Part shown: one piece after another, positions 23,201 through 30,716 of the stretch
Layout: each line of letters opens with the position of its first letter
Position numbering within the stretch: the first letter of the stretch is position 1
Source: Candidatus Caldatribacterium sp.
GTDB taxonomy: Bacteria > Atribacterota > Atribacteria > Atribacterales > Caldatribacteriaceae
DNA: 30,865 nucleotides
Reading direction: 5' to 3'
Assembly (NCBI GenBank): GCA_025060675.1
Contig: JANXBI010000006.1
Location: forward strand, 1-30,865
Position numbers and translations under genes: made by a program
Notes under the pieces: model-generated
The model's input: only the letters and a program-made list of their open reading frames with translations
Databases searched by the model: none
Told to the model about the DNA's origin: nothing

Positions 23201-24758
23201 CACCACTGTGGTAGTACGGGCTTTGTCACGTCAAGCGTTTTTGCACCATCTCCAGGAAAGGAAGGGCGAACACCTCCTCATGGAACATGACCTCTCGGTC
23301 CGATACAAGGCCGTAATGCAATCGCTTTTCCTTTTCCTCGAAGCACCACCTCAAAAACAGGAACTCCTCCTGGGTCTCTGTAAGCCACGTTTTGGTCCCG
23401 TGGCAGAGCTTCCGCTTCCGGCGGAACTCCGAGCCGACCAAGTGAATGTCCTCAGAAGAGCCTTTAGCGCCCAGGACTACTTCCTCATCCAGGGTCCTCC
23501 CGGAACAGGAAAGACCAAAATCATCCTCGCAAACCTCGTGCGCCTTTTCCTCTCTCTAACCAACGAGCGGCTGCTCCTTCTTGCCTTCACGAACCGAGCA
23601 GTTGACGAGATGTGCGAGGCGGTGAAAAATGCCGCACCAGAGCATCGCTTCCTCCGTCTGGGGAGCACAATCCTTACGGAGCACCGCGATTGCATACCCC
23701 AGGAAATCTTCAAGGGGAAAACTCCACAAGAGATGCAACGTACTATCGAAAACATGCGCGTCTTGGTATCAACTATTGACTCGTGCCTGGACAACTGGGA
23801 GGTTATCGCGAGATTCTCCCCCACTGTTGCCATAGTCGACGAAGCCTCCCAGTTACTTGAACCACAGCTTGCAGGCATTTTGAGCGTTGTGCAGCGTTTC
23901 ATCCTCATTGGTGACGAACGACAACTCCCTGCCGTCACCGTACAACCCCATGAGAGCCTCTATGTGAGCGACGAAGAACTTCGGCGTATAGGTATTACTA
24001 ACTTTGGTATGTCACTTTTCGAGCGCCTTCTACGAAATGCCCAACGCAAGGGTTGGCAAGAATGTTTTGGGAACCTTTGTGCACAAGGACGAATGCACCG
24101 AGATATTCAGGATTTCGCTAACGTCCTCGCGTACAGCAACACACTCCGCACTGTCTGCGCCGAACAGGAAACTCCTATCACCGGCTATGCCGCAACGAGT
24201 GCTGACCCTGTGGAGCGGCTCCTTGCCAAGTCTCGAGTACTCTTCATCCCAGTTCCCGAAGAACGTGTAGCACCACGAGTCAACAGGACTCAGGTCAGGG
24301 TTGCAGTGCGCTTCGTGGAAACAATAGCACGTCTTTCCCAGTCCACACCAAAGAGTATTGGCATCATCGCTCCATTCCGGGCGCAAGTGCACGCTCTTCG
24401 GAAAGCCCTCAAAAAGGAGTGGAACGCTTTTGTTCAGGTTGATACCGTTGAACGTTTCCAAGGAACAGAAAGGGACGTTATCATTCTCTCCCTCTCGGTG
24501 AACTCACCGAAGCAACTGCAACGTATCCAGTCCTTCCCTCCCGAACCGTTCCTAAGTGGGCGAAGCATTGTCGATCGGAGGCTCAACGTGGCTATTACCC
24601 GAGCTCGAGAGCACCTTATTGTCCTTGGCTCACCCGCTGTGCTTTTCCGATCCGCCCAGTATCGGGAATTCCTCGAACTCATTCGAGAAAAAGGGGGATA
24701 CGTTGATGACAACGCAACCCTTATCGAACTCTGGGGACATACCACCAACACGCCGTGA
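20256..24758 (+). CDS. Pseudokinase - Cas4/Dna2-type nuclease - SF1 helicase fusion
   Basis: A 1500-aa protein with three linked modules. (1) Residues about 1-250 have a Ser/Thr kinase fold: HGNLKPTN (127-134) stands in place of HRDLKPxN and DDP (145-147) in place of DFG, while APE (AAPEC) and SDWWALGM persist, so catalysis is unlikely. (2) About 250-700 is helical, unknown. (3) Residues about 720-800 are a RecB/Cas4-type PD-(D/E)xK nuclease: GRADILL, EIKTTRK, QVAGYY. (4) About 920-1480 is a UPF1/Dna2-like SF1 helicase with a beta-barrel insertion, Walker A GPPGTGKT (about 1080), VDEASQ, GDERQLPAV, QGRMHRD, VERFQGTERDVI and NVAITRARE. Probably a DNA or RNA unwinding nuclease recruited through its pseudokinase head. 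ATG overlaps the previous stop. Confidence 0.9.
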   Translation: MNTERTILDATLREQQGKTQREYTRIRLSPSGKETCLLSSYPEYLAKRYPRSLVSPTERLNAFLRLYEEGILPPLVETLVSDEDIVFVEKRLDMNLKTFVANGGDPLALFPTLVAKLYRLQEHIHFHGNLKPTNILITSGEVFLDDPYPGGDPSFWRHEAHFAAPECIVGQPQRASDWWALGMILLNLFGKDPFEGVASNVVAFLLVTRPITISKDFPPRLQALLRGLLTRDTAQRLGYEAILRWIQGEELVIASEPEKYPSVEPFVFGNISVTTPEEFAQGVICGEELWNLGKQELRQGYFIGWLRSILGREDLAQDLENILLEEADDDYALFQAILRLTPDIPFAFCGRVLAYCTEEHFDITPLARLLESWVNGNEDTPGIRKIVHAVVEKGLFSAYLKEKQKVVLIPHIRECEERAQEGQTLEEKAAIYCAYLVGHPELTQHIVTRTRRKRAEELYTKVRSILQSSKSLRSRCYELWELLGSVPKELETEVAHAHQLLEGHRITQEVFRGVCSLTLRAIAQLTGVEPPQDLKELAQFRLPPVESVEAIINIPDAKVIATPKNNQVPIHSKTHGEMRLVFSDSAWSPLLSMLSEGDTLAVFSVRHGNIKGFAFAQRDTVVVLEPNFLVELSDLAKTCNARELRPWLFFFSRCIPQEFHVQALYGTLVARLVATSFDRNETPENVLQRLLEEDPLAFFPLGTSDLQTVQNELLAHYRKVQSFLAGQFHDALLSEENMLSESLGLMGRADILLRQGSLWKVVEIKTTRKYPYRSPWPEHHAQVAGYYAIAKSSRVPLANEAVVLYTAAPLPEGAKNLSITEQDQRNLIHLRNMVVSLWKRVEKEPLETIAAILEQRETIASHVREGFERFRRAFTAALPLARRYYAQMLAFLFREERTARSELFAGSFISLWRQNLEDQEHQITTLPDLLWENVDLKKGLFTFRIDTHEDYHADFRAGDRVLLMPQEGEKFFLSGYLEYIDSTTVVVRALSRQAFLHHLQERKGEHLLMEHDLSVRYKAVMQSLFLFLEAPPQKQELLLGLCKPRFGPVAELPLPAELRADQVNVLRRAFSAQDYFLIQGPPGTGKTKIILANLVRLFLSLTNERLLLLAFTNRAVDEMCEAVKNAAPEHRFLRLGSTILTEHRDCIPQEIFKGKTPQEMQRTIENMRVLVSTIDSCLDNWEVIARFSPTVAIVDEASQLLEPQLAGILSVVQRFILIGDERQLPAVTVQPHESLYVSDEELRRIGITNFGMSLFERLLRNAQRKGWQECFGNLCAQGRMHRDIQDFANVLAYSNTLRTVCAEQETPITGYAATSADPVERLLAKSRVLFIPVPEERVAPRVNRTQVRVAVRFVETIARLSQSTPKSIGIIAPFRAQVHALRKALKKEWNAFVQVDTVERFQGTERDVIILSLSVNSPKQLQRIQSFPPEPFLSGRSIVDRRLNVAITRAREHLIVLGSPAVLFRSAQYREFLELIREKGGYVDDNATLIELWGHTTNTP

Positions 24759-26631
24759 GAGAGAGGCAACCCTTCGTGAGGGGGCACTTCCTGGGGTTTT
24801 TGCCCACCTCGCACCACAGGGTTACCGTATGGTACGCTTGCTGTCACAGGAGGGCAGCGAAGCGGTGCTATACCTTGTGGAACGGGAGGGAATTCCTTAC
24901 GTTCTTAAGGCATACCATCCCCATATTACGCCTGACCCAGAAGTTGTCGAAAAGGTAAAACATTTGAGCTTGACCTTCCCAAACCACCTTGTACGCATCT
25001 TACAGGCGGAGTACACCCCTCAAGGGTATTACGAGGTGCTCGAATACCTGCCCCTCGGAAATCTCAGGACCCTTATGGAAAAGGGTCCTGGCGATGAAGA
25101 CGTTGCACTCCTCGTCCTGCAAGATCTTGCCGAGGCGCTTGCCTGTATCCACAGCGCTGGCATCATCCACCGGGACTTGAAACCGGCAAACATCCTCATC
25201 AAATCCCAAGAACCCTTGGAACTCGTGCTTACCGATTTTGGCATTTCCTCGCTCTGTCCTAGGGAAGTCCTCTACGTTTTCGTGAGCCGTCACCGCACTA
25301 TCCCGTATGCGGCTCCTGAGGTGCTTGCTGGAGCCGTAAGTCCAAAAAGCGACTACTGGTCCTTAGGTATGTGCCTTTATGAATTCCTCCTCGGGAGACA
25401 TCCCCTTTCCGACTTGACCCTCCAGGAAATGGAACTCCACATCGCTACGAAAGACATAACTATTGCTGAAACGCTCCCACCTTCATGGCAATACCTCCTC
25501 CAAGGGCTCCTCAGGCGGAATCCGGAAGAGCGCTTTGGGTACGAAGAGATTCGAGACTGGTGTGCGACATACCGAAAGAGGATACGACAAGAACCTCCTT
25601 TCTCACTCCTTTCCTGGGCTGAAGAGGCTACCACCTCTTTGTCTTCTTGGGAGAGAGCACGAGAAGATTTCATGAGTGGCAAGGTTTCCCGGAGGCTTCT
25701 TGAGGATTATCGGAAGAACAGTGCGCTTGTTCGGAGGCTCGACGCCTTAAGAACTGGCAACCCCGACATCGCCCTGAGCAAAGCTCTCATCATTGCCCTG
25801 CACGCCTGCGAGGAGGAACGTTGTGCTCTTGTCTTTCGCGGTGTCACGTACCTTCGAGCCCATGAGACAGTGAAAGAGAGTAGGTTATTCCAGGTTATTG
25901 AACAAGCCATGGCTTTGCAGACATCCCAAGAGGAAGAACTCTTTATCTCCGCCCTGGTTGAAGGACAGCTCCTTTCTTTCTTTGCGCAAACTATTGGCAA
26001 CACTTCTTTAGCACAACTTGCAGCACAGGCTGAAGTAGGAGCAAAACATGAAACAACCTTGGCAAAACAAGCAGGAACGTTCTGGCTCTTCTTGAGCGGT
26101 GAGGCAAAAACCTTCCTTGAGCGAATGCAGAAAGCTATGGAGGATACCCTCTTCCTCCCTGGGGAGGATGCCACACAAGCTGAGGCTGTGCTCTCGGGAG
26201 CACTTCCACTAACGTACAGCGAGTATTTCCGACTGAGTTACTTCCTGCGAACGAAAGCAGTGCCACTTGAACACATCGCAGAGTTTATGGGAAGTGAACG
26301 GTTTCGGACCGCGCTCCGTCAAGTCTTCAAAGAGGGGAAGAACCCGGATACGCTTTTGCGCGCAGTCCTCGAAGGACGACTCCTCAGCACCTATGGAAAG
26401 CGAGTACATCTGCCGGAGAACGAAGTACAACGCTTCGAGAAGGCGGAGAACTACGCTTTACGGTATGAAAACCTTCGAGAAAAAGCGCTCGTCTTCTTTG
26501 TACTCCTTTGTAACGGATGGAAGGAAATTCAAGAAGAGCTCCAATCTCGTTACCAAAATCGTGTCATCCTTGATGCAGAACTCGATGCTTTGCGGGAATG
26601 GGTACTGAAGGGGGCTTGCAATGCGTTATAG
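24706..26631 (+). CDS. Ser/Thr protein kinase with long helical C-terminal region
   Basis: A 641-aa protein. The kinase domain (about 40-290) keeps the key residues: beta-3 lysine in YVLKAYHP (Lys68), HRDLKPAN (155-162), DFG (177-179), AAPEV (202-206) and SDYWSLGM. The glycine loop is reduced (SQEGSEAVLY). Its end, PPSWQYLLQGLLRRNPEERFGYEEI, closely parallels PPRLQALLRGLL and RLGYEAI in the pseudokinase head of the preceding protein, so the two are paralogues. Residues about 300-641 are all-helical, unknown, without a membrane segment. The ATG at 24706 has GGGGG 8 nt upstream and lies 53 nt inside the helicase gene. It probably phosphorylates a partner read by the FHA protein. Confidence 0.9.
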   Translation: MTTQPLSNSGDIPPTRREREATLREGALPGVFAHLAPQGYRMVRLLSQEGSEAVLYLVEREGIPYVLKAYHPHITPDPEVVEKVKHLSLTFPNHLVRILQAEYTPQGYYEVLEYLPLGNLRTLMEKGPGDEDVALLVLQDLAEALACIHSAGIIHRDLKPANILIKSQEPLELVLTDFGISSLCPREVLYVFVSRHRTIPYAAPEVLAGAVSPKSDYWSLGMCLYEFLLGRHPLSDLTLQEMELHIATKDITIAETLPPSWQYLLQGLLRRNPEERFGYEEIRDWCATYRKRIRQEPPFSLLSWAEEATTSLSSWERAREDFMSGKVSRRLLEDYRKNSALVRRLDALRTGNPDIALSKALIIALHACEEERCALVFRGVTYLRAHETVKESRLFQVIEQAMALQTSQEEELFISALVEGQLLSFFAQTIGNTSLAQLAAQAEVGAKHETTLAKQAGTFWLFLSGEAKTFLERMQKAMEDTLFLPGEDATQAEAVLSGALPLTYSEYFRLSYFLRTKAVPLEHIAEFMGSERFRTALRQVFKEGKNPDTLLRAVLEGRLLSTYGKRVHLPENEVQRFEKAENYALRYENLREKALVFFVLLCNGWKEIQEELQSRYQNRVILDAELDALREWVLKGACNAL

Positions 26632-27397
26632 GTACTATAGGTACTGGAGACCCTACAGACCAAGGGGATTCTATTATCGGCGGCGTTACTACCCCGACCC
26701 AGGATGTGGTTGCCTCATTCTTCTACTCTTTCTCCTCTTGTTCCTCATTCAGTACTGGTACATCGTGCTTCCTATTCTTGCCATTATTGCTATAATCTAT
26801 TACTCTGCCACGCAGACAAGCACAACGGGTGGGAGCACAACAGGCGGGGAAACTGGAGAAACAGCAACGACGACACCTCCACGTACTCAGACGGCGCCTC
26901 CTCGCACTCGGACGGCACCTCCTCGTACCCAAGCAGCGCCTCCGCAACCGGGGAGAACCTTCTCCACTCCTCAACCACAAACTGCCCTCCCGCAATCACG
27001 GCCCATTCCTCCGCGCCCCATTTCCCTCAGCCACCTGCTCCGTCCCATTCCTGCCCTACCTCAGCAACCAGAAAGCTCTCAACCCCCCGAGCCTGTTGAC
27101 GCCCTTGTTCGTCTCTACTTCGCTCAAACAGAAACCGTGGAAACTTCCGTAATCGCCCGCACCATGCAAGAACTCCTCGACCGTCTCCAGATGCTTTCCA
27201 ACCCCTCTCTCCCCGCTTCCCTCGACCACGAGAGCCAACGCATAGTCAACGAAACCCTAGACTTCGTAAGAAAGTACAGACACCTCCTTGTACCGACTAA
27301 GGCAACCTATACCTTCTACGATTTTGCAGTCGCCGAGGCATTCAAAACCGTCATCCACAATCTTGAGGTGTTGCACAATGTCCAAAAGCAAACCTGA
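26621..27397 (+). CDS. Membrane-anchored protein with proline-rich stalk
   Basis: A 258-aa protein unlike any family I recognise. Residues 1-28 are extremely rich in Arg, Tyr and Pro; 29-62 are strongly hydrophobic and could form one long or two short membrane helices. Residues 63-150 are a low-complexity Thr/Pro/Gln linker with three PPRT[QR][TA]A repeats, and 155-258 form a helical domain (DALVRLYFAQTETVE, LEVLHNVQKQT). The positive start favours a cytoplasmic N-terminus. ATG with AAGGGGG upstream, overlapping the kinase stop by 11 nt. It may tether the system to the membrane; kinase target sites in the Thr-rich linker are possible. Confidence 0.75.
   Translation: MRYRYYRYWRPYRPRGFYYRRRYYPDPGCGCLILLLFLLLFLIQYWYIVLPILAIIAIIYYSATQTSTTGGSTTGGETGETATTTPPRTQTAPPRTRTAPPRTQAAPPQPGRTFSTPQPQTALPQSRPIPPRPISLSHLLRPIPALPQQPESSQPPEPVDALVRLYFAQTETVETSVIARTMQELLDRLQMLSNPSLPASLDHESQRIVNETLDFVRKYRHLLVPTKATYTFYDFAVAEAFKTVIHNLEVLHNVQKQT
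26876..26938 (+). repeat. Three 21-bp in-frame repeats in the proline-rich linker
   Basis: Three consecutive 21-bp units encode PPRTQTA, PPRTRTA and PPRTQAA. The DNA copies differ mainly at third positions, so the repeat is not freshly duplicated. Length variation between strains would be expected. Confidence 0.85.
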
Positions 27398-28049
27398 GAT
27401 TGTTCTTATCTCCGCTCTCGTGTATCCCCTCTTCAGTCTCGGCTTTGGGAAACGAGGGGGAATCTTCTTCCAGGGTTGCTCTATCCGCTGCCCAGGATGC
27501 ATGGCGCAGGATACCTGGCCCTTCGACCCCAAGAAAGCTGTACCCCTGAAGGACATCGAAGGCGCCCTAACGACCTGGGTTCAGGAGGGAATCGATGGAT
27601 TGACTATCTCAGGCGGCGAGCCATTCGACCAAGGCGAGGCACTGCTCCACATCCTTAAGTTTGCCCACCGAATCGGAATTCCCGAAATCTTCGTATACTC
27701 AGGGTACTCCTTTGACTTCCTGACAAAGAAATATAGCCATGTCCTTCCCTACATTGACCTTCTCATGAGTGAACCCTATCAAGAGCATCTCCCCACGCGA
27801 AAACCATGGCGCGGCTCGGATAACCAAGTGCTCCACATTATCTCTGCCCGAGCACAAGCGCGCTATGCCCATCAGGACCTCAACGCCCCTTCATCATTCC
27901 CCGAAACCGTACACGTTACCCTCAGCGATACCGAACTCATGGTCATCGGCCTTTTTTCCCGAAATGCCCGGGAAAAAGTTCGAAAATGCCTGGAGGGAGT
28001 CGGCTATGGACCTTATCAAGGTATGCCCAGCCTGCGGGAATGTGAATAG
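27378..28049 (+). CDS. Radical SAM protein, NrdG-like single-domain type
   Basis: A 223-aa iron-sulfur protein. The cluster motif is GCSIRCPGC with Cys34, Cys38 and Cys41 (CX3CX2C), preceded by GKRGGIFFQ as in NrdG/activase-type proteins. SGGEPF (78-83) is the SAM-binding GGE motif, and VYSGYS follows as in the same group. No SPASM or B12 domain. NrdG activates anaerobic ribonucleotide reductase, but no nrdD is nearby and the operon setting points to another target, possibly modification of a protein or nucleotide. The ATG at 27378 lies 20 nt inside the preceding gene, with a weak AGGTG site. The function in this operon is unknown. Confidence 0.85.
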   Translation: MSKSKPEIVLISALVYPLFSLGFGKRGGIFFQGCSIRCPGCMAQDTWPFDPKKAVPLKDIEGALTTWVQEGIDGLTISGGEPFDQGEALLHILKFAHRIGIPEIFVYSGYSFDFLTKKYSHVLPYIDLLMSEPYQEHLPTRKPWRGSDNQVLHIISARAQARYAHQDLNAPSSFPETVHVTLSDTELMVIGLFSRNAREKVRKCLEGVGYGPYQGMPSLRECE

Positions 28050-28527
28050 AGCAACATCTTTCATTTGCGGCTTCTGTGGAACTGATATCTCCGATGTCAT
28101 TGCACAGAAAGCCGAGGAAAGGAAGTGCCCAAACTGTGGAACACCTCTTGCTTTGGAGGACATCGTCTGCCCGACATGCCAGAGAACACCAGAAACGCAA
28201 GAGAAACAGACTTTCTTTCCTCTTATCTTGACCACCGAGAATGGTTTCCGCATTGTCATCGACCAAGATAAACCCGTAATCCTTGGAAGAGAAGGTGATG
28301 TCCATCCAGAATTCTTTCTGCAGTTCCCTACCGTGTCCCGGAAACATCTTACCCTCCGCTTCGTGCAGGACCACTGGGAAGGAGAAGACCACAGCCTCAA
28401 TGGGACCTACCTCAACGGTCGTCTTATGCCACGGAACACGCCCTTTGTCCTTCGCGAAGGGGATACGTTGCAACTTGCCCATGCGGTGAGTTTTCGAATT
28501 TCTGTGGGAGGAGGGAAAAAGGAATGA
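28006..28527 (+). CDS. Double zinc ribbon - FHA domain protein
   Basis: A 173-aa cytoplasmic adaptor. Two zinc ribbons lead (Cys7/10/21/24 and Cys41/44/55/58), then an FHA domain (about 78-168) with the phosphothreonine-binding residues in place: ILGRE (Arg95), SRKH (Ser111, His114) and LNGTYLNG (Asn132). FHA domains read phosphothreonine, so it probably binds a protein phosphorylated by the kinase encoded upstream. The ATG at 28006 has GGAGGG 8 nt upstream and overlaps the radical SAM gene by 44 nt; its stop overlaps the next start by ATGA. Confidence 0.9.
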   Translation: MDLIKVCPACGNVNRATSFICGFCGTDISDVIAQKAEERKCPNCGTPLALEDIVCPTCQRTPETQEKQTFFPLILTTENGFRIVIDQDKPVILGREGDVHPEFFLQFPTVSRKHLTLRFVQDHWEGEDHSLNGTYLNGRLMPRNTPFVLREGDTLQLAHAVSFRISVGGGKKE

Positions 28528-30167
28528 GTTCTGAGCTTTTCGTTCTTGTCAGTGGTGCACACATCCTTATGAATTACCTCGAAGAAATCGAGCGTTTGCG
28601 AAGACAAACTATGGAAACCCTACAGAACGTCCTTCAGGAACTCAAGCGTGGTCTTAACGATGTGCACGAAGTTTCCCCAGAATACAACACCACAGCTCTT
28701 GAGAACCGGTTGAAAACGCTCTCCCAAAGCATTGAAGCCGTTCGGAATGCTACCCCTCTTGCAATTATCCAGAGTTTACAGCAACTTACCAGGGACATCG
28801 AGGCATTTCGAAGGGATTTGCAACGCGCCCTCTGCGACGCGATGCTCTTCCGTTTTGAAGTGCTTGCCAAAACCATCGAAGCGTCTCAAGAACTCGAACC
28901 TGAGGACCGCGCTATACTCCTTGAGCGCATTGCCCTATATAGAAAAGCAGGAGAAGGCGGCTTTCTGAGAAAAGAAGTCTTCGTGGAAGTTTTTCAGACC
29001 CTTGAAAGGGATTACGAAAAGGCTCGCAAACGATACCAAGAACTCCTCACCCAAAAAAGAGCGCTCCTTGCAGAGACCACAGACCTCATAGCCGACATCG
29101 AGAAACACCTTGAACTCCTTCTTCCGAAAGACCAGGCGCTTGTAAAAACCCACCTCGAGGCACTCAAAACCCCAAAACAGACTAAAAGCCTCGCAGAAGA
29201 GATATCCCTCCTCAGCGACACCAAGACAGTTCTCCTCAAGCTTAAAAACGATATTACTGAAGCCGCAAAACGCACCGAACTTCATCACGTCGTTGTCGAC
29301 CTCTCGGGGGACCTTGTAACTCCCAAAGCAAAACCCAAAGAAAACGACCTTCTCCTTGAGCGAATCCAGGCTCTACGAGATCTAGTGAAACAGAACAGCC
29401 AAGGAGAGCTTGCGGAAAAAGTGGACAAGCTCTGCGAAGGCCTCGAAACAGCCTCTCCAACCCGCCGCGAGGCTGTGTATGGACAGCTCGTTTTTCTCTA
29501 CCAAGAAATGCTCCGAAAGAGAGAAGAACGACTCCACCTGGAAACCCGACTCAAGGAACTCGAAACGGTCATTACCTCTCTCCCCAGCAAGCGCCAGAGC
29601 GAACTTCTGAAACGCTTGCAAACCATCAGGGCATCACAAGAAGTAAGAGAAGAGGACATCCGCTCCCTCGAGAGAGAGGTTCAGAATCTCCTCTACGAAG
29701 AAACGACCACTCATGAAATTCTTGCCCTTGAACAAAGGAAAGCTGTTTTCCAACTCGTTCGAAAAACTCTTGAGTCTGAAGGATATACTGTCACTGGGAA
29801 TTTCCTGTGGAATGCCAAACCTATGTATCTCCGTACTCCCTGGAACCGATATCGACTCAAAGTCACGGCTAATAGTCGAGGAGAAATCCTCTTGCAATTT
29901 GTCCGTATTGTCGCCTCTCAAGAAGAAGCACAGAGACGCAGCGCTACCGAAAAAGCTCAAGATAGGGAAATAGCTAAGCAATGGTGTCAACAGTGGAACC
30001 GTATAGCAGCAAGACTCCAGGAGCTTGGTGTTAGGGTAACCGAGTGTTGGAGGAAAGAACCCGAAGAGTATGACGTTGCTGTTGAGGTACATCCAGAAAT
30101 GCTTGCCGAAGAGCTTCGAAAAGAAGACTTCCAAGAAGGAAGAAGAAAGCAAGAACGGAAATTGTAG
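28524..30167 (+). CDS. Long coiled-coil protein, last gene of the CARF-RelE operon
   Basis: A 547-aa protein. Residues about 15-410 are strongly charged helices in several coiled-coil blocks (YLEEIERLRRQTMETLQN, FQTLERDYEKARKRYQEL, REERLHLETRLKELETV). A compact alpha/beta C-terminal domain occupies about 415-530, with strands YTVTGNFLW, RYRLKVTAN, EILLQFVRI and YDVAVEVHP. No Walker motifs, so it is not an SMC-type ATPase. It may be a scaffold. ATG overlaps the FHA stop by 4 nt. I do not recognise the C-terminal domain. Confidence 0.82.
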   Translation: MSSELFVLVSGAHILMNYLEEIERLRRQTMETLQNVLQELKRGLNDVHEVSPEYNTTALENRLKTLSQSIEAVRNATPLAIIQSLQQLTRDIEAFRRDLQRALCDAMLFRFEVLAKTIEASQELEPEDRAILLERIALYRKAGEGGFLRKEVFVEVFQTLERDYEKARKRYQELLTQKRALLAETTDLIADIEKHLELLLPKDQALVKTHLEALKTPKQTKSLAEEISLLSDTKTVLLKLKNDITEAAKRTELHHVVVDLSGDLVTPKAKPKENDLLLERIQALRDLVKQNSQGELAEKVDKLCEGLETASPTRREAVYGQLVFLYQEMLRKREERLHLETRLKELETVITSLPSKRQSELLKRLQTIRASQEVREEDIRSLEREVQNLLYEETTTHEILALEQRKAVFQLVRKTLESEGYTVTGNFLWNAKPMYLRTPWNRYRLKVTANSRGEILLQFVRIVASQEEAQRRSATEKAQDREIAKQWCQQWNRIAARLQELGVRVTECWRKEPEEYDVAVEVHPEMLAEELRKEDFQEGRRKQERKL

Positions 30168-30339
30168 ACCTAGTTAAACCCCAGGATTACGGGAACACAA
30201 TCCCCGACGCTCGCTCATGTTTATGGCCTCTTACCAGAGCTCACTCGAGAGTCTTCCGCAACTCTCATAATCCCAGTAGTTCCAGTAGAAAAGAATCCTC
30301 CGCGAGCCTGCGGGGTTATCCAAAAATCATCACATGTCC
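30168..30339. other. Intergenic region between two convergent genes
   Basis: No gene seen. Two hairpins are visible: GAGAGT-(8)-ACTCTC at 30247-30266, and an imperfect GC-rich stem at 30298-30315. On the minus strand the second is followed by a broken T-run, so it might end cas2 transcription; evidence is weak. Confidence 0.4.
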
Positions 30340-30603
30340 CTAAAGAACAGGGCTCGTGAGAGCTTTTTCTTTCCCAATCACGTCTCGAAAAATTGACTCT
30401 TTCCTTGGTATACGGTAAATGTAAACACTATCACGTTCTTTATCGATAATTTTCCCAAGTCCTATTCGTATCTTCTCAAGCTGTGACTCTGTCAATTCTC
30501 CCTCGAAGGCACTGTTCTGAACCCAATGGAGAAAGCGGCGAAGGTACTTGCACACTTTTGGAACTCTCGTTGCTTCAACGTCATACACAATGATAACGTA
30601 CAT
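30340..30603 (-). CDS. cas2: Cas2, CRISPR adaptation protein
   Basis: An 87-aa protein of normal Cas2 length. It opens with MYVIIVYDVEATRVPKV, the ferredoxin-like strand bearing the conserved Asp8, continues with KYLRRFLHWVQNSAFEGEL, and has the late strand DSVYIYRI. Cas2 dimers bridge Cas1 during spacer insertion. No cas1 lies beside it within the window, and no clear ribosome site precedes the ATG. It stands 113 bp from the array end and reads away from it, in the same direction the array is judged to be transcribed. Confidence 0.92.
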   Translation of the reverse strand: MYVIIVYDVEATRVPKVCKYLRRFLHWVQNSAFEGELTESQLEKIRIGLGKIIDKERDSVYIYRIPRKESIFRDVIGKEKALTSPVL

Positions 30604-30716
30604 CGCAGTGTTCCAGTAGAGAACAACTCTACAGAAGACTCAAAAGAAATCTTACCACACAGTTGACCCCGAAAGTGGAAAGAACAAAACCCTACCCTTA
30701 ACCCACTATGTTAGAT

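Noticed and set aside
17362..30167. BREX, Pgl, DISARM or Dnd/Ssp system
   Set aside because: No PglZ phosphatase, BrxC-type ATPase, DNA methyltransferase or phosphorothioation genes are present; a kinase and a helicase alone do not define those systems.
30298..30315. Firm terminator for cas2
   Set aside because: The stem has a mismatch on the minus strand and the following T-run is broken; kept only as a weak possibility.
30700..30715. Degenerate extra CRISPR repeat just left of the first repeat
   Set aside because: CCCACTATG is shared with the repeat, but it lies too close to the first repeat to leave any spacer, and the match stops after 9 nt.
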